Positions 36,235 to 47,164 are shown, counted from the stretch's first letter. The stretch: DNA of 64,000 bases from Trichobilharzia szidati (GCA_944472155.2 OX235277.1:35536804-35600803); one strand, 5' to 3'. Notes: a model not told the origin generated them from the sequence alone. A program made the numbers and translations.

Positions 36235-36720
36235 GAAAAGTCTCAAAATAGGACAAAATGGAAGATTGTTGAGTACTCCCTGGTTCTCAGTGAATCTCTA
36301 ATTGAATTCAGTAGTGACCACACTTGGAACCAAATGAGTCTCTGCAAACCGGAAGGTGAAAATTGATCTATTCCTCACTAGTGACTCAGTACAGGTTGAA
36401 GTGACCTGAAGTTCTAGTAGGTGAACATGATCAGTGTGGTTTATCAAGTTGGGCGTGCATATAGGTACTCACCAATCTCATTGGCTGGTGGTGGCGCTAA
36501 AAATCGCGGACTGGCAGAACTTAGAATTGGCGTACAGGTGATTGAACGGTATGCAAGTTCACTCGTGTAACCTAAAGGTCGGGGTTCTGATTCCTGATGG
36601 GGTAATGGGTGCATACTGTAGGGAGTCCCGAATAAAGACAAAACGGCTCTTTAGTACTCCCTGGTTTTCAATAGTTCTCTAACTGTAGTCAATTCGGGAT
36701 CAGACTGAAAGGATTTACAG
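36235..36720 (+). repeat. Hammerhead repeat family 2, diverged copies
   Basis: Two decayed pieces. The first (36,235-36,310) keeps only the post-ribozyme part (GAGTACTCCCTGGTTCTCAG). The second (36,455-36,720) keeps the body, a tRNA-like head (CGGGGTTCTGATTCC) and a ribozyme remnant (GAGTCCCGAATAAAGACAAA). Neither has an intact core. Confidence 0.6.
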
Positions 36721-37194
36721 ATTTAATTGCACAAATTTTCTCATGCACTGCGTGAACGGTGCACTGTAGTGACCTCCAAATATCTCACAGACATTCAGTG
36801 TGATGGAATCAGTCTACCACTAATGCGTCCTCTTGTAAAAATGCCAGTCTCATAGAATAGATAGTGACGATTACTTACCTGAAAAACGGAGCGTTGAAAC
36901 TGAGAGTATTGTAATACTGACTACTTATACTAACCAAGTTTATTTGACCTCTTTGGTCAGTTAATCAATATGGTCATTGATCGAAATGTCAGAATAAGCA
37001 TTGCTGAGTAGTTGTGACAATCTGACAATACCTTAATGACTGAAGCAATGAGTGTATGAAAACTGGTGTTTTGCTGACCAGAACCCAAGATATTCCTACA
37101 TTTATTAACAATATATTGGGGCTTAAAAATAAAAAAATTCATTCCATTTCTCAGAATTACTACCCCAAAGTATATTCGTCACGTAAAATTATTA

Positions 37195-38390
37195 TAATTA
37201 TTCCTTGGGTGCGGAGTGGAATATAGGACCTCAGCAATACATTTCCTTTTTAATCCGTCCTGGCCCCATGATTGCCCATAGCCTGTTATATCTTGCACAT
37301 GCTATTCACTCCATGTTTCCCTCTTGCTAACGCCCAACTTGTGGTTTCCCATTCGGGTTCAACTCTAGGGTCTGCCTGGAGCGTGACATCACATCAATGT
37401 GTGTGTCCAACCCATCTCCATTTCCTTCTGCATATTTGAGAGCGACAGGTTCTTGACTGGTTCCTTGCTTGACGGAGCTGTTTGTTATTAATCATTTCTA
37501 GCCATTCATCTGGTATTCAGCATCAGCGGAGTGACGGCGGCAGTTGATAATAGTCTGCAGCTTGTTGGAAATGCTTCTGGTGACGCTTCAAGTCTTTGAA
37601 CTATGTAGGAACACTGGCTGATGTCAGTGTTGAAAATCCTTGTTCATTTTGTTAATCAGAGCAGATTTCCACACTGATTTCAGATTATTAAAGGTCTGTG
37701 GTGCTTTTCCGATCCTGTGTGAGTTTGACATTCTCATCCATCCTGACAGTCTGTAGTTGAGAGGATGCTGCTTAGGTTAGTGAAAATGGTTACCTACTTC
37801 GAATTTCTGTCATTGATGGTGATTGGGGCTTGTTGTTGTTGGTTAGATGTCTCCATCGCCTCTGTCTCCTCCATATTAACTTGAAGTCCTATCGTCGCTG
37901 CTTGTTCCGCCAAACTGTTCGTTTCCACCTGTAGATCTCCAAGTTTTTATGGCACTAGATATAAATTATCAGCCAAATCCATATCTTCTGGAGACCTCTT
38001 GTGAGTCTATCACACTCCTATCTTCTCATTCCCCACGCACAGTCTGTCACATTATCCGATCAACCACAATTAGGATTATCATTGGTGATAGTAAGAAGGG
38101 AGCCTTGTCTTACTCCTATCTTCCCTTCAAAGGAGCCAGTGAGCTTTCCCTTGTGAATCGCTGAACATGTAGCATCATCGTATGGCTATTGAATGAGGCT
38201 GGTAAATGTTTAATGCGCTGCACTCAGCAGTGTTGAAGAGTTTATGACTCTGTCGACGGCTTTTTCAGAGTTGATGAAGTTGAGGTAGAGGTTTGACTGC
38301 CATTCTATGCTGTATTAGATAATGACGCGTAGTGTTGTAATTTCGTCGGTACATGATTTGCTTCTTCTGAATCCTGGGTGGATATTTCCA
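37195..38390 (-). mobile_element. Degenerate RTE LINE fragment
   Basis: On the minus strand the 3' end (gtcctatattccactccgca, an altered form of the RTE tail) is followed upstream by C-terminal and reverse-transcriptase sequence. This is recognisable by its close nucleotide match to the same interval of the long copy (for example TGTTGTTGTTGG near 37,832 and CATTGGTGATAGTAAG near 38,080). Many indels destroy all frames. Confidence 0.75.
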
Positions 38391-39803
38391 TCACGCGAAA
38401 AATATCATGAAATTACTTCTGATGAAATGAAGTCAAGGAGATTGCAGAGATACACAACCCAATTTACTGTTTTCGCAAGGAGACACCTCATATGCATTAT
38501 GAACTTCATCCACAAACGCTCAATCACGATTGCCGTACTGCTTTTGTAATTTCGTTTGATTTCCATCAGTTTCTCAGATGGTTCTATGTTTATTTTAACT
38601 AAATTCTGGTCCAGGAGGAGTCGATAAGTAATTCCTTCACGAAATTATTTCTCCAGTGAGGCAAATAAAATGTTTATTTTTCTCAAGCAAAGGTCCCATT
38701 TAAGCCTGTCGTCTAAAAAATTTCACACTGATTCAAATGCAACAAAAGAAAGGTTTAGACAGAATGAGTGGACTGCCTGATAGTTGGTGTTTGCAGCATC
38801 TCATAGTCCTGCCAGTTATATCCTAGTTAAGTGCTTCAAGAAGCTTCACCGTCTGTCAGCTCAGATGTACTTCCATATGTGGTTATCTGGAGAATCAGAA
38901 TTATAAGCTTTGGGCTTAGTTGATAAGTGTGTCACAATACATACAAGGGCCGATGCCTTACGACACGACTGGATATGCGACAAGGTTCATTTAGACTAAG
39001 AGCAAAAGCGCACTTGCAGTCATCTGCGCGTCATAAGGTATCCGGTCTACATAGAATGTCTCTACCCTGTTTTAAAGATGAGGGTGAAATTCTGGCCAGA
39101 TTGTTTGAGGACGCTTGGTTGACTGACATTATCTTATGTCTCTGGAGTGCGGACATCACTGTGTCTATTTTTATGATGGTCTCACATGGTCTCACAAACA
39201 TCTGGATATAAGCCTTTTACCCTTCAGATTAAAAGTGCTGGTCGGATAAAGGGTTTTGAAAAAGTTCAAGGTTCTAGTATTATGGATGATGAATCGATTT
39301 ACTTCGTGTTCCCATTCCACCAGTTTCTTATACACGGTGACAATTATTGCAGTATACTGATCACTGTGTTTCCTGATGTCGGAGCTTTATAGGATTCGTT
39401 GGTTAATAATGATGTTTGAAACTGTAATAGGATGTTTGTCAACTTGTTGGAAGTCACTCACAAAACAACTAGCGAAGTCTATTACAGCTGATCAGTTCAT
39501 GTATTCCTATTCTATAGTTATGACGCTATTGACAGATCTGTGGCCGACGCATTCGAACAGATTAACTATCTGATAGAAAGGTATTGAATCTTGAGTATGT
39601 GAAAAAATATTTTGTTATGCAGTATGAAAAAATTCAACTTCGGTAAGTACGGATCTGTTTTGTATCTTTGAAAATCGCTTCCTCTCTCTGACTGCGATGT
39701 ACAATAATTCTAATTGTTTGATCATCTCCACTTCTGTATATAGGATTGCTTGCATTCGTCAGTGATACCAATACGTATCTTTATATTTGAATAAAGCAAG
39801 AAG
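38391..39803. other. Unassigned stretch with a 94-codon frame
   Basis: Plus-strand frames at 38,927-39,211 (94 codons) and nearby have no recognisable domain. No splice-supported gene could be built, and no repeat partner was found in the window. It may be an older mobile element. Confidence 0.3.
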
Positions 39804-39818
39804 AACTGTTTTTTTCCA

Positions 39819-40281
39819 GATTTTCAACTTCAATGTGAAGTCAGTGCTACTATACGGATCAGAGACTTGCACTGCGCAACATAAAGAGCATCTCAAACAA
39901 ACTACAGACCTTCATTAACAGTTGTCTTCGCTAAATACTCAAGATCAGATGGCTAGAAAAGATCAGCAACAGAGATCTCTGGGAGCGAACCAACACAGCA
40001 GGAACCGATTGTGCAAGAAATAGGCAGGAAGAAATGGAGATGGATTGGCCATACTCTGAGGAAATCATCAAGTGACATCACTAGACAAGCCCTTGAGTGT
40101 AAACCGGAAGGGAAGCAGCGAGTTGGTCGTCCAAGGGTGACTTGAAGGAGGTCATGTGAAGAGGAGATGAAAACGTGTGGACAGACTTGGAGGCAGGTGA
40201 AGACTCTAGCAGAGAACCGAATTCAATGGAGACGCACGGCTGAAACCCTGTGTTCCTGTAGGAATTAAAGGAAATAATAAT
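39819..40281 (+). mobile_element. 5'-truncated RTE LINE 3' fragment with duplication
   Basis: It begins within the RTE C-terminal region (TTCAACTTCAATGTGAAGTC) and runs through codons for [20 protein letters not shown] and TRQALEC sequence, ending GGAATTAAAGGAAATAATAA. Direct repeats resembling aactgttttttt(t)c(c/t)ag flank it at about 39,804-39,818 and 40,282-40,296. It belongs to the subfamily of the long copy at 7.2-10.2 kb. Confidence 0.85.
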
Positions 40282-40429
40282 AACTGTTTTTTTTCAGAAT
40301 AAAATGATACCGTCATTTATTTCATTGGCTTCTCATCACCCACTTACTGCCTAAAGGCATTATTAAGTATGTCTACAGGTGCAATTTTAACATACCCGCA
40401 CAGAGTTCATTTTTAAACAAAAAAATCAA

Positions 40430-40700
40430 TATATATGTACATTGTTAGTAATAATAATAATCACTTTATCCCAAACAATAATAATCATACACAATGGAAT
40501 CTTTCGGCGTTGCGTAATCAGATGAAAGAGAGGATGAAAACATCCAGTTACCAGGGCAAGGAAAGACTGATAACCGCTTCCTTCTGAACGGATAAATTGA
40601 ATTTCAGGCGCTTCATATGTCCTCTTAATATCTGTGGTACACTTATTAATGCCTACTCTATTCAACGTTTGTGTCTGAACTAATGAATAATAAATGATAT
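40430..40700 (-). mobile_element. CR1-like LINE 3' end fragment
   Basis: Minus-strand 3' tail (GTTTGGGATAAAGTGATTAT, then an (ATT)n run). The same kind of tail is found at the end of the LINE fragment at 52.0-52.9 kb (CTGTTTGGAATAAAGCTATT). No coding remains. Confidence 0.55.
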
Positions 40701-41279
40701 ACATAAGAACAATGTGTCAGTTGTTCACTTTTAGAATGCTCACTAGTAGTTACACAGGTGGCACAGGTTCGATTCCTTGTCCATACACTTCCTAAGCGTC
40801 GCCCAGTTTACTAGGCGATAGTTGATGCTGAGAAGAGTTAAGGATGAGCATGAAACTAACAAATCTACTCTGTGGAAAAATCAAACTCATTATCACTAGT
40901 GAAACTTAAAAACTTGAGATCCTGTGTTCCACTTGGAGCGCATGGAAAGAAAAGGAATCAAAATATGCAAGAATCTAAGTTCCAATATGCATCAGGTATG
41001 AGTTTCACAAACACATACAAAACAAACGTTGTCGCCCATTTCGAAATTACTGGACTTCCTCACTCTTCTCATAAAAACCTTCATCTGAGAAGCTTTCAAG
41101 TGGAAAAGATTTTATACAAACCCCTCATGTGATTTAACACTGGGGAATTTCATACACCAATTTCTCTCTTAAAGTGAGGGTTTTGTGTTGACCCATAAAA
41201 ATGTGTGATTCACCAATTGAATACAAATCTAAATTGCTGATAACCAAAGATTAATTTCCAAATTTTCAATTAGTTCCTC

Positions 41280-41560
41280 ATCACCACAATGGTTGGGGTC
41301 GCGCTAAATCACGAATTGGTAGAAGTTAGAATTCATGAACCATTGAATCGGGTCCCAGTGACTGAATGGTATACGATAGCTTGCCTTCTAACCGGAAGGT
41401 CCTGGGTTCGAATCCCACTGGGTGCGTACTGCCGATGATTCCCAAACTAGGATGAAACAGCAGCTGTCCATTACTTCCTGGTTTTCAATGTTTCTCTAAC
41501 TGATATCAATCCGTGATCAACTCGTGAAAACATAACTAACCCTTACAAAAAAAACTATAG
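41280..41560 (+). repeat. Hammerhead repeat family 2b, near full length
   Basis: Conserved body (GAAGTTAGAATTCATGAACC), tRNA-like head (A-box-like CCCAGTGACTGAATGGTATA; B-box GGGTTCGAATCCC), ribozyme region 41,426-41,474 and right terminus (AATCCGTGATCAACTCGTGA, then a diverged end near 41,560). In the ribozyme, GTACTG pairs imperfectly with CATTAC, and the core reads CCGATGA (U4 changed to C) followed by GATGAAAC. It is probably inactive. Confidence 0.7.
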
Positions 41561-41739
41561 AAAACACTAATATTTATTTTTTTACATCGAAATGCTTTAC
41601 CAATCAAGTGGTTATTTTAGTTGATAAGTTTTAAGTACAGGCTGATGAAAGAAGAAGGAAATGACTGTATCTAGGTTTTGGATGTCCTAATGACTTAACG
41701 AACAGACGGAACAGTATGTAGACGACTGCATTAGAAACT

Positions 41740-42480
41740 TACATCAACTGAACGATATACTCACTTTCTAAGTGACATCCCTCTGAAATACAAATAGTTT
41801 GGTTAGATGTCTGGTTCACCGGTCTACAGTTTTTGTTCAAATGAAATCCTGAATGATGAACGCGGTAATATTCGTCATCTACTATGAAGAAACGGAGACC
41901 TGAGGAAGTTTTTGGACAAACACATGCAGTCAGCAAGTAAACAGCCGAGGGGTTCCCACAGTCCCCAAAGAACTAGTGTTCTTAAAATTATAATTCGCAG
42001 GAGATGTTAATAGTGGAATTTCACCATGACGTCTGAGAATGGTCTTCAAGAGGACTTTGAACTCAGCTAAGTTATGCTGTGTATTCACTAGCTTATCAAT
42101 ACTCAGTTCAAGAAGTGAGGAGGAACTGGTATTTTTCACCTCTTCCATATGTATTTATGCGTTTAACTGCTCATTTGGAGCTAGTTACACAGGATGTACG
42201 ATCAGGCAAGTTCATCGTCGAATTTCTGAGCACCTCTCGTCTTGCTTTGGCTAAGGTTCGAATAAAGCTGCTATAGTGAGCTCAGTACTAGCTCATCTCA
42301 TCGATACTTGACATCAAGTTGGCTGTAACAAAGCCCCTAAAGTTATATATCGTATTTCACGAAACCTTCCTCATGGTCTAAAAGTACGACTCTTAAAAAC
42401 AGCAGAGGCAATCAGAATTCATCTGAACAAGTCATATATGTGTGTGAGTTCAAAAAAAATCTGTGCAACTCATTTCTTCG
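41740..42480 (+). mobile_element. Penelope-like element, family II, GIY-YIG region
   Basis: At 42,040-42,250 the plus strand encodes the linker and start of a GIY-YIG domain (YAFNCSFGASYTGCTIRQVH, then RRISEHLSSCFG), followed in broken frame by the conserved C-terminal tail (VIYRISRNLP, LLKTAEAIRIHLNKSYMCV) to about 42,480. The catalytic Tyr-Ile-Gly reads YTG. The segment 41,740-42,060 is the reverse complement of 50,640-50,960, confirming a shared family. Inactive. Confidence 0.75.
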
Positions 42481-42592
42481 CCATGGTCAACTGCAAAATA
42501 TGCATTAAGTTTTTAAAAATGATGTTTTTCTTCTCCTCTTGTAAATACCTTTTGACTTTGTTTTTAATTGGTGGAAGGTGACTAGCAGTGGA

Positions 42593-42637
42593 ATCCAGGA
42601 TGCGGATTTCGTCCTATTCGGGACTCGTCAGCTGGAT
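42593..42637 (-). ncRNA. Hammerhead ribozyme 1 of composite, intact core
   Basis: Minus strand: stem I ATCCAG/CTGGAT is perfect, the core is CTGACGAG, stem II is GTCC/GGAC with loop CGAATA, and the catalytic CGAAA is followed by a short stem III and cleavage site ATC. It matches the known schistosome Sm-alpha hammerhead closely, and all invariant residues are present. Confidence 0.85.
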
Positions 42638-42872
42638 GTACCTGCATTTCTCAGCGAGTGATGATGTTCCCACCGAGGCTCGAACCCAGTGACCATGGTT
42701 TCAAATGCCAAAGCGTTATCCACTAGACCACTTGGGCCACGAGAGCCACCTCTTGTGCGACGGGTCATATTGATTTAATTGAATTTTGGATTTTCCCGTC
42801 GATTGATTGGACCGAAGTGCTCGGTCTCAGGCCTCGGTGGGAACATCACCAATCACTGAGAAATGCAGGTAC

Positions 42873-42917
42873 ATCCAGATGACGAGTCCCAAATAAGACG
42901 AAATGCGCATCCTGGAT
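42873..42917 (+). ncRNA. Hammerhead ribozyme 2 of composite, broken
   Basis: Plus strand: stem I ATCCAG/CTGGAT is intact, but the first core base is A instead of C (ATGACGAG), and stem II reads GTCC/AGAC, with one pair lost. The core C is essential in hammerheads, so cleavage is not expected. Confidence 0.8.
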
Positions 42918-43436
42918 TCCACTGCCAGCCACCATCCACCAATTAAATACTAATTAAATGCCCAGGCATCATCGAAGCATCTGCTCAAGAAGCCGACATG
43001 TCAACCTGAGACCGAGCACTTCGGTCCAATCAATCGACGGGAAAATCCAAAAATCAATTAAACCTTTTGACTTGGTTGATGTTTACAATTCTAGATAACT
43101 CAGCTGACTTGTTTGTATTTTACGTAATTATTCAGAGTTAAATAAAGTATAATCATATATTTCAGTGGTTCACACACAATGATAAGTTTTTGTTATTGGT
43201 AATATTACGAGCAAAATTACTGCCCTTCTTCACATCAACCGTTGGAATTGTTTTTTAATTTTAATTCTTCTGAGTTATCCTTTCTTTCTTAGTCATCATT
43301 ATTTGACAAGTCTCTCGATTACGTGTAATGAATTGTTCCTAACGTCCAAGAATCAACTTATCTTGAATTCCGTGATTAATCAGTTTTCACCCGTCCTTCA
43401 AAACTTAAATGTCTAGCTACCAACATATATAGGTTA

Positions 43437-43775
43437 TTCAAGTGTTGATTTGTTGGGATTTGATTGGTTACAGGATTTTCACCATGAGAGATCGTAACCA
43501 GTAGGGTGCAGCAGGTCGGGTGTGAGGACAAATACTCGCCGAAGACATTGGCTAGGGGTCACGCTATGTCGTGAAATGGCAGAAGTTAGAATTCATGGGC
43601 CATTGGATCGGGTCCCAGTGGCTTAATGGTATACGAGCTCGCCTTGTAACCAGAAGGTGCTGGGTTCGAATCCCGGTGGGTGCGTATCTCTGAGGAGCCT
43701 CAAACTAGGACGAAACAACTGTCAAGTAATCCCAGGTTTTCCAATGGTTCTCTAACTAATGTCAGCTCATGATGA
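43437..43775 (+). repeat. Hammerhead repeat family 2, near full length
   Basis: Left terminus ATTCAAGTGTTGATTTGTTG at 43,437, then the conserved body, the tRNA-like head (CCCAGTGGCTTAATGGTATA; B-box GGGTTCGAATCCC), a hammerhead at about 43,685-43,730 (core CTGAGGAG at 43,690-43,697, then CGAAAC) and the right end GTCAGCTCATGATGAAAAT. The right terminus is cut short. Stem II has lost pairing (GCCTC...GGAC), so activity is doubtful. Confidence 0.75.
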
Positions 43776-44251
43776 AAATATATACGTTAATTGTTCTGAT
43801 GACTTTTAACCTCTCGATTTCCAACCCCGCCCCTATACCTAAAACTAACTAAAATAACTACTTGATTGGGAAAACATTTTGATGTAAAAACGATATTAGT
43901 GTAGAGCTAGCCGATGATGAGGAACTAATTGGAAAGGAATACACATTTCTTCGTTCAATCCATTGTTTTAACCAAAGATTAGTAAAGATTGAACGGAAAC
44001 AACACACTTATCCAAGTGATTAGTGCATACAAATATAGTTGATTGAGAAAACTTTGTCAATAAGACATTGTGAATATCATGGACAAGAGAATATACGGTG
44101 TCATAAAATATTCTATAATCATAGATTAATTAATTCAATGAATGACAATCATGTCGTTATGGATATTTGTGTCAAATCAAAGAAATGACAAGATAGTAGA
44201 ACTAATTGGAAAATTTTCAGTTCAGCAAATACCTGACAGTGAAATTTACAG

Positions 44252-44305
44252 TATAAATCTGCAGAAATGTGAGTGGCTTCTTCACTGCTCATTTGTAAGG
44301 TAAGT
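44252..44305 (+). promoter_or_regulatory. Gene A' TATA box, tiny 5' exon and donor
   Basis: TATAAAT at 44,252-44,258 and the donor GTAAGT at 44,300 are 48 bases apart, identical to the spacing at gene A. The bases between share CTTCTTCA. A non-coding exon of about 18 nt would end TTGTAAG. The 5'UTR intron (44,300-44,839) ends at TTTCAG and contains a SINE. Confidence 0.55.
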
Positions 44306-44404
44306 AAGTCTTTTATTTCACTAAACAGTCAAGGTTGGTATTCATAACTTTAATTTTATGATAATCGACATGTACACCGATTTTGTAATGACTAAATAGT
44401 TCCT

Positions 44405-44643
44405 AATGCGTCGGTGGCATAGCGGTTAGGACGCTCACCGACCATGTACATGGTCCAGGGTTCAATCCCCGGCCGGCGCACTCCTTTACCTCGCTAAGCC
44501 AGAACTAAAAGCTGGTAAAGAGGAAAGGTTGGGCATGAGGCTAGCAACCCCATCCTGTAGAAATTAACACTGCTACAGAAACTTCAAGTAACTAGCTTGG
44601 AGCCCTATGTTCCACTTGGAACGTGAAGGAATAAAAAGAAAAA
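44405..44643 (+). mobile_element. tRNA-headed SINE copy, full length, in A' 5'UTR intron
   Basis: Head 44,405-44,480 (TGCGTCGGTGGCATAGCGGT ... GGTTCAATCCCCGG), body GAGGCTAGCAACCCCATCCT, 3' tail GGAGCCCTATGTTCCACTTG and an A-rich end. It is flanked by the direct repeat aaatagttcc at 44,395-44,404 and 44,644-44,653. It lies between the predicted tiny exon and the coding exon 1 of gene A'. Confidence 0.88.
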
Positions 44644-44856
44644 AAATAGTTCCATTTGGAGCTGTGGGTAGAGTTTATCGTGCATTCTGTTACAATTGTA
44701 CTTCTGGACAATGACTGACTAATTGAGTGTAGGGTGTTTCTCATTCCAACTGGATAGATAATTGTGTACATGAATATATGAAATATAGTAATCAAATTCC
44801 ACTGACAGTAATGTTGGATTTCTGTGATTGTCATTTCAGAAGATAAAGAAGAAGAA

Positions 44857-46999
44857 ATGGCTCATCTATCGACTACATGTTTCATCATGGCAGGATTGTT
44901 GATGCTGAATCTGGTAGAGATCAGTCCATATGTTCTACAAGCTGAAATGAAATTCGACGATAAAGGTGAGTATTTGATTGTCTCCTCATTACTTTTTGGA
45001 CAAACCTTACATTTTTTAGACATATATATGTACAGATAGATGTTTTACTGTTGTACAGATGTACAAATGTTTCCCTTATTAGCACTGTAAATGTCGCATT
45101 TCCATTCAACATGAATTATGTTTATAAGAATGTCACGAAAACATTAGAGACTAATTATCATGATTCATATCAGAATGTCTACAGCAAAATTTGTTGAGAA
45201 AGAAGTGTCCTTACATCACTACCACCCCTCTTGTTAGTGTACATTATAATGATTACCAGGTACTAGATACCTGTAATGTACATTATGTTGGTCAAATACT
45301 GACCAATTTTCGCTTCTCATCGCAGTTAAATGAGAGGACCAACAAATACTCAATCAGCGCAACTAATAGCTCATAATGTGTCAATAGTGTTGAATATAAG
45401 TTAATTCCGTTAATACACACTAATTCAAGCACACATATTGACAAGACACGATGCATTAGAGTGTTTGGCAGTTTGAGAAATCCAGGAGTACTATTCGTTG
45501 TCAGTTTGTTCCTGAAAAACCAACGCATTGCACTTGTAAGAGAAGAAATAAAATGTGAATGCCTGAAATGTTGACAATCATTCTTTCTCTGTAACTGAAG
45601 AGTAAGAAATCAGAACTATTTCATGACTCTTATTCCTAAATGATCCAGAGTATTCTAGATGATTGTATGTATTATTTCTTGCACACTGTCTCCATCTCTC
45701 TAGGTAATCGATATGTCAAAACCGACACAACGTACTACGGACTGGATAAGAATCATGTGCTGACAATCAAGGTGGATGATTGCGTAATCACATTGGATTT
45801 CTCGCCTCCTAAGAAAACTGAGATCAAGGAGAAGAAGGGTACTCGAAAGGTTACAGTGTAAGTGTGCAGCATTCTTCATGATATATATATTATCATTTGA
45901 TTGTGTGTGGATGGTGATAATCAGGTGGGATGTCTGTGTAATGATGACCAACCGGACTATTGCAAGTAGCTTGATCAACTTACTATCAGTAAAATGATCT
46001 GTCGAGTGACTACCAGTAGTCAGTATATCTGAGTGCATTCTGAGTACTGTTTTGAGCATAGCCAGATTAAATGACAGCATAGGAAGGATGTTATGAGTGT
46101 TCTTTTGAAGTAAACCATCAACTGTTGTTGCAAATGATACCCTCCACTCTCATGAATTGCATCTTCAACAGCAAAAGTGAGCGCAGTCAGTTATACAGTT
46201 CGTAACTTATTACTAAGTCATACTCTTTATTGAGTCACGAATAATTTGAAACAAGTGACTGAAAAAGTACCGCAAAATGACCGCCTAAGAATTACCTATC
46301 AGTATTGTTGAGACATTCTTCACATAGGATGTTCGGTAATATAGCTAATTGTTATCATCCCTAATTTTAGCTGCTTACAATGCGATATCATTGACGATAT
46401 CAGTTCTGGTCAGCTTTCGAACAACACACATATTCATGCTGCGTGTCAGTAGACATAAAATTGAAAGCAAGCTTATTCATTAAACAAATTTATCTTTGCT
46501 AATGACCACCATCAAATAACTTTAGCACAACAAGCATTAATCTTTTTTCTACGAGCTTACCTATCAGTCACAATGGACACCTTACCGATGGATTCTGATC
46601 AAGATTAGGCTCCAGTAGTTAAATGGGTCCTCACACATGCGATCAGTCGATATACACGAAACCAGTTAAACAGGATAACAGTCCTTGCCCCAGTAATCTA
46701 AATGAACTGAATCATGCTAAGAACACAAAGTTCCCTATGCCTGAACATTCGCTTCAGTGATTAGTGTCAACTAGCATAAAAGAGGGATCCAGAAAAACTT
46801 TATGATATCTTTCGTGAACATTGGATGACACTGGCTGCCACCTTCATCATATATTTTAACATTAATAAATTCAGTAAGTTAAATTACAAGCAGTTTATGT
46901 AAAAATCAACTTTTGTTTTGTGTATTATATCTCAACAGAACTAAAGGATGTGACAAGGTATTTCAGAAATCTGCTGAATTGAAAAAGGCTAAGAATTAA
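44857..46999 (+). CDS. Gene A': small secreted protein, three coding exons
   Basis: Coding exons are 44,857-44,965, 45,704-45,857 and 46,939-46,999, giving 107 residues. The start was chosen at 44,857 because a TTTCAG acceptor ends at 44,839, just upstream, and because A aligns from the same Met; an earlier in-frame ATG at 44,824 would lie in the intron. Exon 1 is a signal peptide (MAHLSTTCFIM, then NLVEISPYVLQA). Exon 2 has VDDCVITLDFSPPKKTEIKE; exon 3 has TKGCDKVFQKSAELKKAKN. Introns are in phase 1 and phase 2. Compared with A, 11 residues differ, mostly in the signal peptide, while introns have diverged far more than between B and B'. The product is a predicted secreted, Lys-rich protein of about 80 mature residues. 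Function unknown. Confidence 0.82.
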
Positions 47000-47083
47000 A
47001 CATTTCATTTTGGCCGGCACAACAGTGAAAGCTCCCAGAAGATAATTCTTTCTCATGTAAACAGTTGATCTTACCTGTCAGAT

Positions 47084-47089
47084 AATAAA
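47084..47089 (+). terminator. Gene A' polyadenylation signal
   Basis: AATAAA lies 85 bases after the stop codon of gene A'. Confidence 0.45.
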
Positions 47090-47164
47090 TATATTTCATG
47101 CAATATCGATGAATTTCCGTTTTTCAAAACCGTTGATTACACATATTAACAAAAGATATGAAAT

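Larger units (their letters stand above)
42563..43061 (-). mobile_element. Fold-back Sm-alpha-type SINE with two opposed hammerheads
   Basis: A 499-bp insertion flanked by a 16-bp duplication with one mismatch (accttttgactt[t/g]gtt at 42,547-42,562 and 43,062-43,077). Read on the minus strand, the 3' half is a tRNA-like head (A-box GTGGTCTAGTGGATA, B-box GGGTTCGAGCC, 42,750-42,665), then hammerhead 1, then an A-rich end. The 5' half is a hairpin: arms 42,775-42,831 and 43,005-43,061 are inverted repeats with 56 of 57 positions matching. Their 173-bp loop holds a second hammerhead on the plus strand. The whole composite moved as one unit, as the single duplication shows. Confidence 0.88.

Noticed and set aside
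44824..44856. An upstream in-frame ATG for gene A'
   Set aside because: It falls before the TTTCAG acceptor and has no counterpart in gene A. Starting at 44,857 gives matching proteins.
11506..46999. Naming the A/B family as a known micro-exon gene or cercarial secreted-protein family
   Set aside because: The coding exons are of normal size, and I could not match the signature to any named family from memory. A search would be needed.
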